This document shows, one piece after another, positions 35,191 to 46,489 of a stretch of DNA of 64,000 nt (positions are counted from its first letter, which is position 1; every line of letters starts with the position of its first letter). A program made the position numbers and the translations under genes. The notes beneath the pieces are model-generated. The model had not been told where the DNA came from, ran no database searches, and saw only the letters and a program-made list of their open reading frames with translations. Source of the DNA: Cheiracanthium punctorium. Its lineage: Eukaryota; Arthropoda; Arachnida; Araneae; Cheiracanthiidae. The DNA is taken from contig JAWZYV010013185.1 of the NCBI GenBank assembly GCA_038373885.1, forward strand, positions 1 to 64,000, read 5' to 3'.

Positions 35191-36224
35191 AAATTATGCA
35201 ATTAAATTCTAAAATAAAGATTTAATTTATATCAAGTTGCTATATTGTATATTTTGTAGTATACTATGTTATTATTACAATATATAATGATTTTATTCTT
35301 TTTTTCTTTAGCACGTTTAATAAATCTGGGTGACTCACTTTTGGTATGCTCTTATGTAGTGACTAAGTTCCTTAAATAAGGATTTTAATTTATATCAAAG
35401 CCATTTTAATTGAATTTTTTATAGTGAACTATGTTATTATTACAGTATATAATGATTTTATTATTTTTTCTTTAGTACAATCAACAAATTTGGGTGGCCC
35501 ACTTTTGGTATGCCCACTACCGGTACATGAAAAATTTGCTATGCCCACTTTTGGTGCACAGAAGTGATCTAAGTTTTTAATTTATTAAAAAATATATAGC
35601 AATTATTTTGCTCTTTCATGTAATTATTATTTTAGGTAAGAGTTCAAACAACCATAAAAAAATATAGATCAACAAAATTTCTCTAAAATTTAAATAATAA
35701 CTGAGCAAATACCCTTAAGGGGCCCACTATTGGTGCGTTTACCTTACTATTTTAAAAATATTGAACAGGGATGAGAATCTTTCGCGTAATTGCATGTTTT
35801 AGTTATTTTCTCACATTTTATTTATTTAAGAATAATATGTGATGTGGAATCTCGTAATTGCAGCTGCCAATTTCAGTTCGTAAAAAAAAAGCACAGTATT
35901 ACAGATATTTTTGAAGGCTCTTTCCCTGCCTTAGCGTTTGCAATAATGAGATTTTTTGTTTTATTTTAGCATTAAAAATGTTTCATAATCTAATATGAGT
36001 ACCCCATAAAAATAATTTTAAGGGCAAATGCACTTAAAGACCCGTTCTTGGAAGCAATACTGTTCATAGAACAGGAGTTTTTTTTTCGTTGCTTCTTTTC
36101 AGTGATGAATCCTCCGGTATCCAATGATTGCACAAAGCTAGTTCCCAGCAGAGCATTCGAATACTTGCCAGGGAAACACCACTGATCACAGGAGTAGTCT
36201 TCTTCGTTGCATCTTTTCAAGCGA

Positions 36225-36450
36225 ACAGGGCCCGACCAGTGGCATAGCGCTTTGAACTGGGAGACGGAAGGTGCCTGGTTCAAAACCAGGTCGCGTCTGC
36301 CCACCTAACCGTTCGGAGTTTTCGTTGGTTTCCTCCGAATCTTAGCATAAGTACGGGTTAGACCCCTTTAAAAGACCCCCACGGAGGGCACCCCATCCGT
36401 AGGCCTAGATCCCTCGTGCAGATAATTGGCCTTAATCCCACAACAACATC
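36225..36450 (+). repeat. tRNA-headed SINE inside composite copy B
   Basis: Counterpart of the copy-A SINE, with the same A/B boxes and perfect T-stem (CCTGG/CCAGG). Small differences such as GACGG for GATGG. It was present before the two composites separated. Confidence 0.65.
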
Positions 36451-37879
36451 AAGCGAACTGGTTAAGCAGTGTGCTAAACTTCCTTGACAATTCGCAGACT
36501 TTTAGATTTAAGTGTACTCTGAAAAGGGTGACCGCACCTTTCACCTTTGAATGAGCAATGGCATGTGTGCTCTCCCTAAATAACATTTAATTGATGTTGA
36601 GGTGCCTTTGTGTTCCGGGGGCATTTGTTGACTTGCGAGTGGGTCAAGAAGGAAGATTGGATAACGTCTTTTCCAAAGTATTTTGGCTTTCACGTTTGCA
36701 TAATAGCAAAACAATGTATTTAACAGCATTTCATTATATAAGCTAACCATTGATTGGAATTTTATCATTATTATGCAATTACTTGCAAAGGCGTCGATAG
36801 GTTTTTCAGTGCCCGGGGACAACTAAAAATTTTGCGCGCCCTCCTACTTACCGAAATACAACTGGGAAAAGTTTTATAAGCAATTTGGCACTCCTTGTGT
36901 GCTGCGCCCAGGGACGCAGTCTAAGTTTTACATTAAGTCTGCCTTTGATTTTATGAAATTGCTTAAAATGCTCTTTTTGAATAATGATAGCCTATTTTTC
37001 CTTACTGAATTTTCTCTATCTAAAGTTAATTACTAAATATTTATTTATAAATGAAATAATTTGTTTTGTGGGTAAAATTTAATTGTAAAAACTATCTGGT
37101 ACAACAAGGATCGCCGCAGAACGAAAATTGCTTCCGTTTTGCGACCCTTCACAAAATTACAATTGATTAAAATGGCCCCTTCACAAAAATATAATCGATT
37201 AAAACGGCCCTTCATTCGTATTTTACCCTATATTTTAATTTTTTATCAATTATTTTAACAAAAAAGTGACTTTTATTATAAATTGGCAGGAAAATTTACG
37301 AAAATAAGTGTTGTACTTCATAAAATTGAGCATTGAAATTCTCAAAAATGGGACCCTGAAAAAAATTCCTTAATCGACCCCTGCACACGCAGAAATCTTT
37401 TGATGGCTCAATTTGAGCTCACGCACTTGTACTCCTTTTTCATCTTGTGCTTTCTCATCCCTGGTGAAATATTGTATCTAATTAATGCTATAGTTAAAAT
37501 TAAAGTTCTGAGATTCATTAGAAAGGCATTATTTTTCAATGTGTTAAAATAATAGCAGTGGCGCAACAACCGCGGCAAATGAAATGCCTTGATACATATT
37601 GATGCAAAAAGCATACTTTTCAAAAATTCTGCGCCCAAATCTGTGCTTCCCCCCCCCCCCAAAAAAAAAAGATGCACAAGTTATCATAGTAAAATTAAAA
37701 CAAAAATGCTTAATGGCTTTAGAATTTTCTCACTTCCCCACCTCTTTCTTCAAACTACTTCATTTCATAGATTCGTGTAAATCAAACATCGAATATAATG
37801 AAAACCACCCCAAAATTAAAAACCACTCTGGTAACTCAAAGTATCCCACTATTGGAAAGTTTATGAAAATGTGTTTAAC

Positions 37880-39292
37880 TACACTGCTGGCCACCCAAAT
37901 TGCAACACCAAGAAAAACAAGAGATATCACAACAAAATTTATTGTGTAGATAACATGTTGACCAAGTAACAAATGATTAAATTTACAGCATTCTATGAAG
38001 CGTGGTTCCTGCCAAAATCAGTACCCAGAGTAGCCGCCGTTGTTGGAGATCACAGCTGCCACACGCCTCGGCATTGATTCAAAGAGACTTTGAATGTGTT
38101 CTTGGGGTACAGCAGACCAAGCAGCTTCCACACGTTGCCAAAGTTGATCTGGTGTGACAGCTGGGGATGAACTCTGGGTCAGTCGTTGAGCAACCATGGA
38201 CCACATGTTTTCTATCGGCGAAAGATCCGGAGAGCGCGCCGGCCAGGGAAGCAATTCAATCTGGTGATTGACGAAGAACCCTTGGACAATGCGTGCCACG
38301 TGTGGCCGTGCATTATCCTGCTGAAATATGGCTGTTGGCAAGCCCTGAAGGTAAGAAAGGACAACTGGCTCCAACACCTCGGAGATGTAGCGCTGGCTGG
38401 TTAAAGTACCGGCAATGCGTACTAGAGGAGTGCGAGAGAGATATCCGATACCGCCCCATACCATAATACCCGGTGCAGGACCAGTGTGACGGTGCATAAT
38501 GCAGCTGTTCAGCATCCTCTCTCCACGGTGTCTCCAGACTCGAATCCGACCGTCGTGGTGTTGCATACAGAAGCGTGACTCGTCAGTAAAGAGAATTTCA
38601 TTCCATTCTGTCGTCCACATCCTTCTTTCATCGCACCATTGGCGGCGGAGACGTCTGTGGTTCCGCGTCAGAGGTAGACAAAGCAACGGACGTCTTGCGG
38701 ACAGACCATTCTGCTGTAAACGACGTCGAATGGTACGCGCAGACACTGGATGATGCGTTACAGACTGAATCTGCTGTGATATGGTTCGTGATGTGACTGA
38801 GCGGTCCGTCACTGCCATGCGTACAATCTGCCTGTAATCACGTGACGTGGTGCACTGAGGTCGATGCGGTCGATCACGTCTGTCCGTCGTACCCTCCTGC
38901 ACCCAACGATCACATATCAGCATCACAGTTGTTTGGTTTCGTCCAATACGACGACCGATTTCCCTGAAAGATAACCCACAATCTCGGTATGCCACTATCC
39001 TTCCTCTGTCAAACTCGGATACTTGATCAAAAGATGATCGTTGTTTCCTACGAGGCATAATTTATCGTTTTTTTGAAAAAAAAGCAAGAAAAACACAATT
39101 GCTGTACTTGAAACCGTCGAAATCTCCAAGCCTTAAATAGCGCTTTGAGGTGGCGCCACAGGCGCGCTTGATGTGCGTCTGCGCTGAAATTCTAATCATT
39201 TGCATATCTCACCTCAGCTAATGCATGTTGTAAATTTCATATTATTTGCATGCTTCCTTCAGGGTGTTGCATTTACGATGGCCAGCAGTGTA
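37880..39292 (-). mobile_element. Tc1-type transposon with intact transposase, nested in copy B
   Basis: TA at 37880-37881 and 39291-39292 flank a 1,409-bp body. Its ends are CACTGCTGGCCA followed, after a short variable stretch, by TTGCAACACC on the left and TGCAACACC on the complement of the right end. Copy A has the unfilled site (AACTATATATATTATGG at about 30936). With a complete 346-codon gene and TA duplication, this is the youngest-looking autonomous element in the window. Confidence 0.95.
38018..39058 (-). CDS. Tc1-type transposase, complete (DD34E)
   Basis: A single uninterrupted 346-residue frame runs from ATG to stop. N-terminal helix-turn-helix: FDRGRIVAYRDCGLSFREIG (residues 16-35). 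A second HTH with an RRDRPHRP GRPR-like linker follows (about 60-110). Catalytic residues are D159 in LFTDESRF, D248 in FQQDNARPH and E283 in SPIENMW, with 34 residues between the last two. The length is normal for the family. The enzyme would bind the TIRs and carry out TA-specific cut-and-paste transposition in the nucleus. All key residues are present, so it may be active. Its GC content is higher than that of its host DNA. Confidence 0.95.
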   Translation of the reverse strand: MPRRKQRSSFDQVSEFDRGRIVAYRDCGLSFREIGRRIGRNQTTVMLICDRWVQEGTTDRRDRPHRPQCTTSRDYRQIVRMAVTDRSVTSRTISQQIQSVTHHPVSARTIRRRLQQNGLSARRPLLCLPLTRNHRRLRRQWCDERRMWTTEWNEILFTDESRFCMQHHDGRIRVWRHRGERMLNSCIMHRHTGPAPGIMVWGGIGYLSRTPLVRIAGTLTSQRYISEVLEPVVLSYLQGLPTAIFQQDNARPHVARIVQGFFVNHQIELLPWPARSPDLSPIENMWSMVAQRLTQSSSPAVTPDQLWQRVEAAWSAVPQEHIQSLFESMPRRVAAVISNNGGYSGY

Positions 39293-39990
39293 TATATCAT
39301 GGTAGTGCAGATGTTGAGAGAGGATTTTCTCTTTCATCAAGAATCCTAACAGGGGAGAGAGCTGCCATGAATGAACGAACTTTAAATGCAAGATTAAATG
39401 TTATAGATGGTTTAAAATTGTTTGATAACAACCCTTCTAATGTACTAATTACAAAAGAGCTGCTGAATTCAGCCCAAAATGCTCATCACAACTATACACT
39501 GTACTGTGAAGAGCAGAAAAGAAAAGAAAGTGAAAGCAAAAAAGTAGTAGAGAAAAGAAGAGAGATGCAGAAGAAGCAGAAAATAAAATTAAAGCAAAAA
39601 GGATAAAAGCTGATTTAGATGATTTAAAAGAAGCTCGAAAAAAATACCAAGAAAAAAAAAGAAGTCAGAGAAAAATTATTTGAGGAAGCAAGTAAGAGGC
39701 TAAAACCAGCAACCTCTAATGGTAACACTCAGTAAATTCATTTGGCTCAAGGAATGATGGAAGGTGTTGAGAACCTAAAGTGCGAAGAAATATAACTTGA
39801 TAAAGAAGTTTTAAACCTTGAAAAGGGTATCGAGAAGAAGAGATCCAGCCTAATTTCAACCTAAAGTGAGATGAAATACAACTTGAAAAAGAAGTTTTAA
39901 ACAATGAAAAGAGTATCGAGAAGAAGATATCCAGCCTAATTTCAAAATTTGTAAAGGAAAAATGAAATTTGAGTAGAGAATAATGCAAAG
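39293..39990 (+). pseudogene. hAT-type transposase C-terminus (copy B)
   Basis: The segment homologous to copy A resumes right after the Tc1 insertion, with HGSADVERGFSLSSRILTGE and NERTLNARLNVIDGLKL. A one-base deletion near 39552 relative to copy A shifts the frame and truncates the coiled-coil tail at about 39606. The tail sequence is still traceable in another frame to 39965. It is separated from its upstream part by the Tc1 element. Confidence 0.65.
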
Positions 39991-40669
39991 ACCAAGATTA
40001 TATTCAGCGTTGTATTTTTATTATTATTTTGAATGCAAAATAATAGACTAAATAAAATACTAAGCATTTTTAGTTCAAACTAAATTTTTTTATTTCTTTT
40101 AATTTCAACTTTACCACCAAAGCCTTTCATCTATGTAGTATTTTTTTTAATTGCAAAATGAGCAATTAAACTAAATTTTTTATTTTAATGTCTAAAAAAA
40201 TTGTATTGATTAACAAAAGCACTCAAAATAACTGTTATTTAAAACATTAAAAACTTTGCACACACACACACACAAAAACAAAAATACCACCTTAAAAGTT
40301 ATTTGTAGGGCCATATAGCTGTTTCAATCGAAAAAATTTCAATCTTCAGTAGAAATAGAAGTCCTTCACAGTCCAGTCTCTCCTAGACAGTGAATGAAAA
40401 TATATCTACAGAGAAGAAGCTCAAAATTTTTTTGATGGAAACAGCTATATAACCTGACTTTTTTTATCATTTTATTGTTAGTATTGTTTGTAAAATATAC
40501 TTCTAACAAAGCAAGCTTCACATATTCATTCTTTTTTCACATATAACATATACTTAAAAAAATTTCATGTATAGTCACTTTTTTTCATAAAAATGGTCAC
40601 TTTTTTTGCAAAAATAGTCACTAAATCAACTTTTTTTGAGGGAACGAGTGGCTCTGACCCCTGAAATAT

Positions 40670-42739
40670 TTTGTTTCTCGGGGAAACAACCAGCTGATTC
40701 AGCAATGACAAAATCAATTACTGTGTAAACAAAGTAATCACAACTTAAGAGATGATTCTTATATAGGAAGAGCAATATAAGGGATTGTTGTAAGATTCTA
40801 ATAGGTGCATATTGGTCATTCAGAGATTGCATATAATATGATCCCTAAACACAAATTTAAAAAATAGTAATAATAACAATAAAATGTCAGAATTTCTAGA
40901 GAATCAATTTATCACTTAATCAAAGTAATGAAGGCAAGTAGAATTTTCTTTAGTAAGTGATCCACCCCATTTAAGCTATAATACCAGCAACCTTTAAAAA
41001 AAGTCTTAGACCATATCTTACAAAAACCTTCTGTACTTATCGATAAACTGTCCACAATTTTTTCTATATTTGTCCATCATGCTGTATTTGCTATAAAAAT
41101 GCATCAACTGCTACAAAATTTTTCATGTAATTCATTAATACGAACTCTAAAAATGATCTGCTTGACATTAATAGTCTTTTTACACATCTTGTAATTCAAC
41201 TTTTTAAACTATTAGCAGTCATTGCTTAAAATGCCTTATAATGATACTCATCTATTTTTAAAAAATGGGGGGAATTCATAAAAGAATGCTTTTTTTAAAA
41301 TAATTTTTAAAAAAGTGTCTGTAGCATTTAATAGCTCTTTTGCCCAAAATAATATGCATATACTTTAACATCTTATTTGCTTGAACCTGTTTACCTTCTT
41401 TCAGTTCTTATGAATCTTCTTTTATCAGGAAGCAACAATGAACATAGAAAAGGAATCAAGTGCAAAATAAAAATTTGTCATGGATAACTGTACCTATACT
41501 TGGTTATATGTATGAAGGGTGAATACACAGTTTTGTTGTCTACTGAAAGTTCTACTTCACAGATATGCCTCTACTAAAAAGACACAACCTTGCAAAAGCA
41601 CAATGCTAAGGTCTTGAAAAGCATTCAGAGACCCTCTTGAGACTGCAGTTTAGCAATCTCATGTCTGTGTCACCACTCCATTCCTAGAAAGTTATCCAGA
41701 AGTTGATGTCTGATGAGTGTCATTGAAGGATCACCGTGTGTGCCGGACAGTGTTTTTCTCATTCTTTATAAGTGCCACTTATAAATTTATGTGCCACATG
41801 CTATAGTCATAGATTTTGACTTGGTCTTAGAGAGAATCAAACTGGGCACCACAAATAGTTGCTGTGAGCTGAAAGATATGGGTTCAATTTTTATAGATCA
41901 TCAATAAAATTAGTGAGTGGTGGGAGTTGGAATCAAACCTGAGCTATAAAAAGTAGTGTAAGGCATTAAACCAGTAGTACCAGTTCTCTAGCCTTCAAAT
42001 GCCCATATTCAGTTTTGTCAAGATGGTGATTAGCATGTCTGCCCCAACCTTAACCTTTTAGTACACAGTTTGCAGTGCATTTATGCAAAGCTGCATATCC
42101 ATACACCCTTTCAAAAAATATTCGATTGCAAGTCAATTTTATTATAAAGGGTTGTTCTTTATAAAATGTGGATTGTGTAGTATATAATAACTTCTAACAT
42201 TTATTATCAGCATGCTTTTTTTCAAAAAATCAATCAGTTGCTCATAAAATTAACATAGGAAATTTCTCTTACAATCAAATAACTTTTGGGGTGCATGAAC
42301 TATAAATATTGATCTTTCTAGAAAAATATGTGTAGTAAAAAGTTAAAGATTACAAGTTCTGAAGTTTCATACTTCAGTTCACCCAAATCAAAGGACCTGA
42401 GTCCGAATTCATACTTTATTAAAGAACACCTCTTACATGAAACAAATATGAGTATTAATTCTCTAGTATATATCCTGAGTGGACTGAGTGGGTGTGATCA
42501 CAAACTCAAGAAAATGGCATGTGTACTTTTTATCCATTTGGATAAAGCCTGTAGTCCCAACTCTTGAGTTCTTGGTTTGATACCAACTTCCTCCATGTGC
42601 TTCCTAGTTATTGATAACCTGAATAAACTCGTATCTTTCATTTCTCTATAACGAAGTCTAATGGCAGCACAATTCTGTTCCAGCACAATTCTGTCCTTAG
42701 ACACTAGTGATCCTGTGACAGGTGGCACATAAAGTCTGC
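40670..42739. other. unassigned AT-rich DNA
   Basis: No reading frame or repeat I can name. A few short frames (for example 42328-42567) lack conserved features. Confidence 0.4.
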
Positions 42740-42908
42740 AATAAAAGGTCTGGGTCCATAACCTATGATAGCCGGTCCACTCTACTTGTGGTATATGCAA
42801 TGTTAATGACATTCTTGGACCCCACGTGGGACCTATCCTAAATGGTCTACCAGGGGCAATTTTCCAGCAACATAAAGCTTATTTTCATACAGCTAGAGCT
42901 GCTCAAGA

Positions 42909-43274
42909 CTTCCTATTAGAGATGAGTTCGGGCTCATTTTTTGAAGCCCGAGCCCGAAGACTTTTAATCCGAGCCCGAGCAATATTATTAAATTTGGAGC
43001 CCGAGCCCGAAATTTCAGCTAAAGACAAATAAAATTAACTACTTCATTAATAGGATACAATAAATTTTGGAGCTTCACACACCTTCTAGTCCCCCTTGCT
43101 GCTATTTTTTGAAATAAGTACGTCTATTTATCCCATGAATCACTTTTTAAAATCTGTTTCAAGGAGTATGTTCAACAAAGGAGAAATTTTTCACGAGCCC
43201 GAGCCCGAACGTAATCGTGAATTACAGAGCCTGAGTCGGGCTCGGGCTGAGCCCGTCTCATCTCTACTTCCTAT
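42909..43274 (-). mobile_element. 350-bp hAT MITE, inverted relative of the 30-kb copy
   Basis: The body 42917-43266 starts TAGAGATGAGTTCGGGCTC and ends GAGCCCGTCTCATCTCTA. CTTCCTAT is duplicated exactly at 42909-42916 and 43267-43274. The internal GC-rich CCCGAGCCCGA arrays match the copy at 30091-30456 in reverse orientation. It interrupts a Tc1 fossil. Confidence 0.95.
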
Positions 43275-43477
43275 GCCGTGTTCAGACTCTTCCATGGCCG
43301 GCCCGCTCCCCCGACTTGTCCCCTGTAGAGCAACGCATGTGATCAGCTGAAACGCCAGATGCCACCGTGTCACTCTGTATATTATTTGAAGGTGGCTGCT
43401 CAAGATCTGTGGGCTCATCTGCCTCAGCACAATATCAGATGTCTAATTAACTCAATGCCAGACCGTGTTGTGGCATA

Positions 43478-43743
43478 TATTGCACCAGTAGCGGATCCAG
43501 GGGAGGGGCTAGGGGGCTTCAGCCCCCCCCCAAAAGAGATTGCTCAAGGGCAACATTCTGCTTTATTATACACTTTAAATAGCTAAAATGATCATATTTT
43601 ATTACTTAGCCCCTCCCAAAAGCCTAATACATTGGTTTAGACTAAAATTTTGATTTAAAGTACATTTTAATTGGGTGAAATAAGCTTTTTTAAAAATTTA
43701 GCCCTTCCCAAAAAAAATTTCTGGATCCGCTACTGTATTGCAC
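43478..43743. mobile_element. 250-bp hAT MITE (CAGTAGCGGATCCAG ends)
   Basis: The body 43486-43735 has perfect 15-bp TIRs, CAGTAGCGGATCCAG and CTGGATCCGCTACTG. TATTGCAC is duplicated at 43478-43485 and 43736-43743. The interior holds AGCCCCTCCCAAAAG-type motifs facing both ways and no gene. It is inserted in the last codons of the Tc1 fossil. Confidence 0.96.
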
Positions 43744-43769
43744 CAAGAAGCGGTCCAACACACTATTGA

Positions 43770-46172
43770 AATTGCCCTATATTTGTATCATTGCACACTC
43801 TGTATTTGTTTGTCTTGATTTTGCGATCAAGTGAATCTCTCATCTATATGTCTATTAAATTATTTTCTTTCCATCTGATGCTTTCTTCTCGGGACACTAT
43901 TTTCAATATTACTCAGTGTGCTTTAATTGTGTGGAGCAATGAACGGTGGACTTGTGAGGCTAAGCAACACAGTATTTTGTCGATTCTAGCAATGAGGCTA
44001 AAGGACCATGCCTAATATTCAAAATGTATTTATCTGACAAAAAGGTCATCATGTACTGATAGTGAAAATACAATGGCAGCCATTCTGACATCTGCATAAA
44101 ATAATACACAATCATCTGTCCTTTAAGTGACATCACATTATTGCAAAATACTTATCTGTCTGATTCATAAGTTTAAAAGTCTATTGTGTAAGGAATGTTC
44201 CAGTAATCAGTCTAGTTAACAGAACAAAACATGAACTTTATTGGTTGTAGAATTTGATTAAAAATATCTATTGCCAATTCACGGAAATTATCAAGCAATA
44301 ACATGATTTTAAACAATCAGCTAATCTTCAGAGCGTAAATTACAGAAATACAATGGGATTTCCTGATTTTTCTGAATGGGGTTTTCTCCCCTTTCTTTTA
44401 ATGATTTTATGATGACTGTCTCCTCTATCTTGTATATTTCATCTTGATGGGGCTTTCAAGATTAAGTTTGAAAGGAAGCTTGTGACGAGGACTGGTTTTT
44501 ATCCCGCGAATTCCACGTGGTAAGGCGTTATCCGACCGGACAAACGATATTCATTTACTCCACACCCCATAAGAGTCAGTCAGAGGCTAATGAACGATGT
44601 TCCTAGCGTTATGGACATAGCCACGCATTGTATGTGTACTTTGAAAAAGCGAGAGATGGATGGGATTGGTGCTGGAGCCATCTGTGATTGAAGGCAAGAA
44701 AGAGAAATGCGTGTTCAGTTGTTTGGGTCATAAATGAAGGGAAGCGCGTGGCGTGGACTGATTTTGATCCTGCGAGATAGATTAAGGCGTTGTCCGATCG
44801 GGCAAAGGTACCAAATTGCCGAGATGTAGCGTGCGCGTGTGCGATCTCGTGCCGCCTGAAATTTATTCTGAATTTCTAATTTTCAGTATTTTTTTCGCAA
44901 ACATAACCTAAACAGCAGTACCGTGCGAAAAAAGGCCCTATAACTGCCTCTATAAGATTATTGTTTTTCCCTTTAACAATCATTCGAGTGTAGTAAATGA
45001 TTATCGTTTTGTGAAATGATGGAATATTTCAAGTAAAATAGAATATAAGGAAGATGCCCAGGCAGGTCCTGATAATAGCACGAGCACTTGTAGGTCCGTG
45101 CCCTAGAAACACAAGCAGAAATAGGAACTTAAGTTAAGACCTATATATAAAGCCACAAAATTTTAAAAATGCCTGTCCACAAAATTGTTATAGTCATGCC
45201 CTGGCGACGCCACGAGCAGTTTTCGCCATATAAAGCAATGAAGCCGGAGGCAGGAATTGAACTTCTACCAACATATCCTATTTGCAGGAACAACTGTCTT
45301 CCAACAAGGCGTGGCTTTACCCAACGATATCAATTTCTAACAAAAGCGTTGCACACTAGATGACTTCAAAACCTCTCGCTCGTGGCGTCCCAATAAGCCC
45401 GTTTCTACCTTTGGAATACTGATGTGTTATCTTCCAAGTAAAGTTTCAGTTTAAACAGAGATATTTGATTTTCCTCTCTCACAGATTCTGAGCTATGACG
45501 ACTTTAGCTTATTATAGTCAGATATGCTGCTACAGAGCAAACAGCAGGATTGAGCAGATCCCGAAAATTTTCGATTGGATTAAAGAACAATTTGCATTAA
45601 AGGGTGGACATGGTCCAACAGGATAGTTATATATCTATCTTCATGCCTAGTCCCATCCACAACGATGAGTAGTAGTTCATCTGTCCAGTTGGGTAACAGC
45701 TGCAACTGATGTCCTTCTTTTGGTACCATCTCCCTCCATACTTTTCTTTTAGTTCTGCATCTGGTGTTGTCTTATATTTATTAGAGTACAGCCACAAATC
45801 ATATATCTTTTTTATGAAGATGTTCTAAATTGTGCGAAACAGTGAATCATCGCTCTCTGGAGTACCACTGAAGCAGAAGTTAACAGCTCAATTACGGGCA
45901 ACCGTCCATGCAACGAGACTGGAGAACGACGCTAACATTTCATAATGTATCAGCTCTAGAGATCAACTGGTTCAAGTAATAAAGGGAAAAAATCTACGAG
46001 AGCCTTATAAAATTGTTCATTTAAATGATTTTTAGTTATAGGAATCACTGTTGAGCATAACAAGAGAAAACTTGATGTCTCCAGAAGGTAGACATAGTAG
46101 TGACAAGCGCATATGTAGAATGATAGATACTTAAATGATACTTTTTCCCATTTGTTTTAGAAAAAATCTATT
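43770..46172. other. unassigned DNA with a GC-richer patch
   Basis: 44480-44860 is less AT-rich and contains a diverged direct repeat: ACTGGTTTTTATCCCGCGA with TAAGGCGTTATCCGACCGG at 44490-44540, and ACTGATTTTGATCCTGCGA with TAAGGCGTTGTCCGATCGG at 44756-44804. No gene is recognised. GAAGTTCAATTCCTGCC on the minus strand near 45255 resembles a B box without a partner. Confidence 0.4.
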
Positions 46173-46456
46173 TTAACCCATTTGTGCCTGGATATTTTTG
46201 CGACTTTCTTCGATTTTTACTGATAACAGAAATAACAGATAAATTTCTGATGTCAACTTCTTGAACAAGGGATAATTTCTTTTAAAATCTTTATGCATAA
46301 AAATCAAAATATCAACATCTTACTTGGTCATGTTAAAATATTTTGTAAAGTTGAGGCTCAATACTCAAGAATAAAGGCTAGGAAAAATAAATAACGTTTT
46401 CGATTAATAGCGAAAATGCCGTCCCAAAAAAGGGACACTAGGCATAAATGGGTTAA
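46173..46456. mobile_element. 276-bp piggyBac-like MITE, copy 1
   Basis: TTAA at 46173-46176 and 46453-46456 flank a body beginning CCCATTTGTGCCTGG and ending CTAGGCATAAATGGG. Just inside the right end is a GTCCC-A6-GGGAC hairpin. No gene. It is similar in sequence and orientation to copy 2, 33 bp away. Confidence 0.8.
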
Positions 46457-46489
46457 AAAATATACTAGTATCTACACAGTCCAGTCACA

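Larger units (their letters stand above)
33010..35746 (+). mobile_element. second pogo/Tigger-like element, internally deleted, nested in copy B
   Basis: TA at 33010-33011 and 35745-35746 flank a 2,733-bp body. Its ends begin AGGTAAGTGCTCCAATAGTG on the left and, on the complement of the right end, AGGTAAACGCACCAATAGTG. Copy A supplies the empty site (TATATCTACTTT near 28429). CCAGTAGTGGGCC-type motifs, in both orientations, occur about a dozen times near the two ends. The transposase lacks its N-terminal two thirds, so the copy is defective. Confidence 0.88.
32604..40669 (+). mobile_element. hAT-like composite transposon, copy B (6-bp TSD, two nested insertions)
   Basis: The body 32610-40663 has the same ends as copy A (CAGGGGTAGGAGCC and GGCTCTGACCCCTG) and is flanked by AAATAT (32604-32609, 40664-40669). 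Subtracting the pogo-like insertion (33010-35746) and the Tc1 insertion (37880-39292) leaves about 3.9 kb, collinear and highly similar to copy A, including its SINE and 86-bp duplication. The two copies are in direct orientation only about 300 bp apart but have different TSDs, so they are independent insertions rather than a segmental duplication. Confidence 0.87.
42740..43769 (+). pseudogene. Tc1-type transposase fossil split by two hAT MITEs
   Basis: Pieces read VNDILGPHVGPILNGLPGAI then FQQHKAYFHTARAAQDFL (42810-42916). After the first MITE, short traces of the SPDLSP-like region appear. Then come LWAHLPQHNIRCLINSMPDR and VVAYIA, with the final codons after the second MITE and a stop at 43767-43769. 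This is the C-terminal half of a Tc1-type transposase. The catalytic Asp of the QQDNARPH motif is replaced by His. Sequence before 42740 is too eroded to place. Confidence 0.75.

Noticed and set aside
38186..38753. Plus-strand ORFs within the Tc1 element
   Set aside because: Antisense of the intact 346-codon transposase.
28042..40669. Simple segmental tandem duplication
   Set aside because: Each copy has its own different 6-bp flanking duplication, which fits separate transposition better.
43096..43350. Plus-strand ORF rich in Pro/Glu/Arg
   Set aside because: Generated by the GC-rich CCCGAG repeats of a hAT MITE and its junction.
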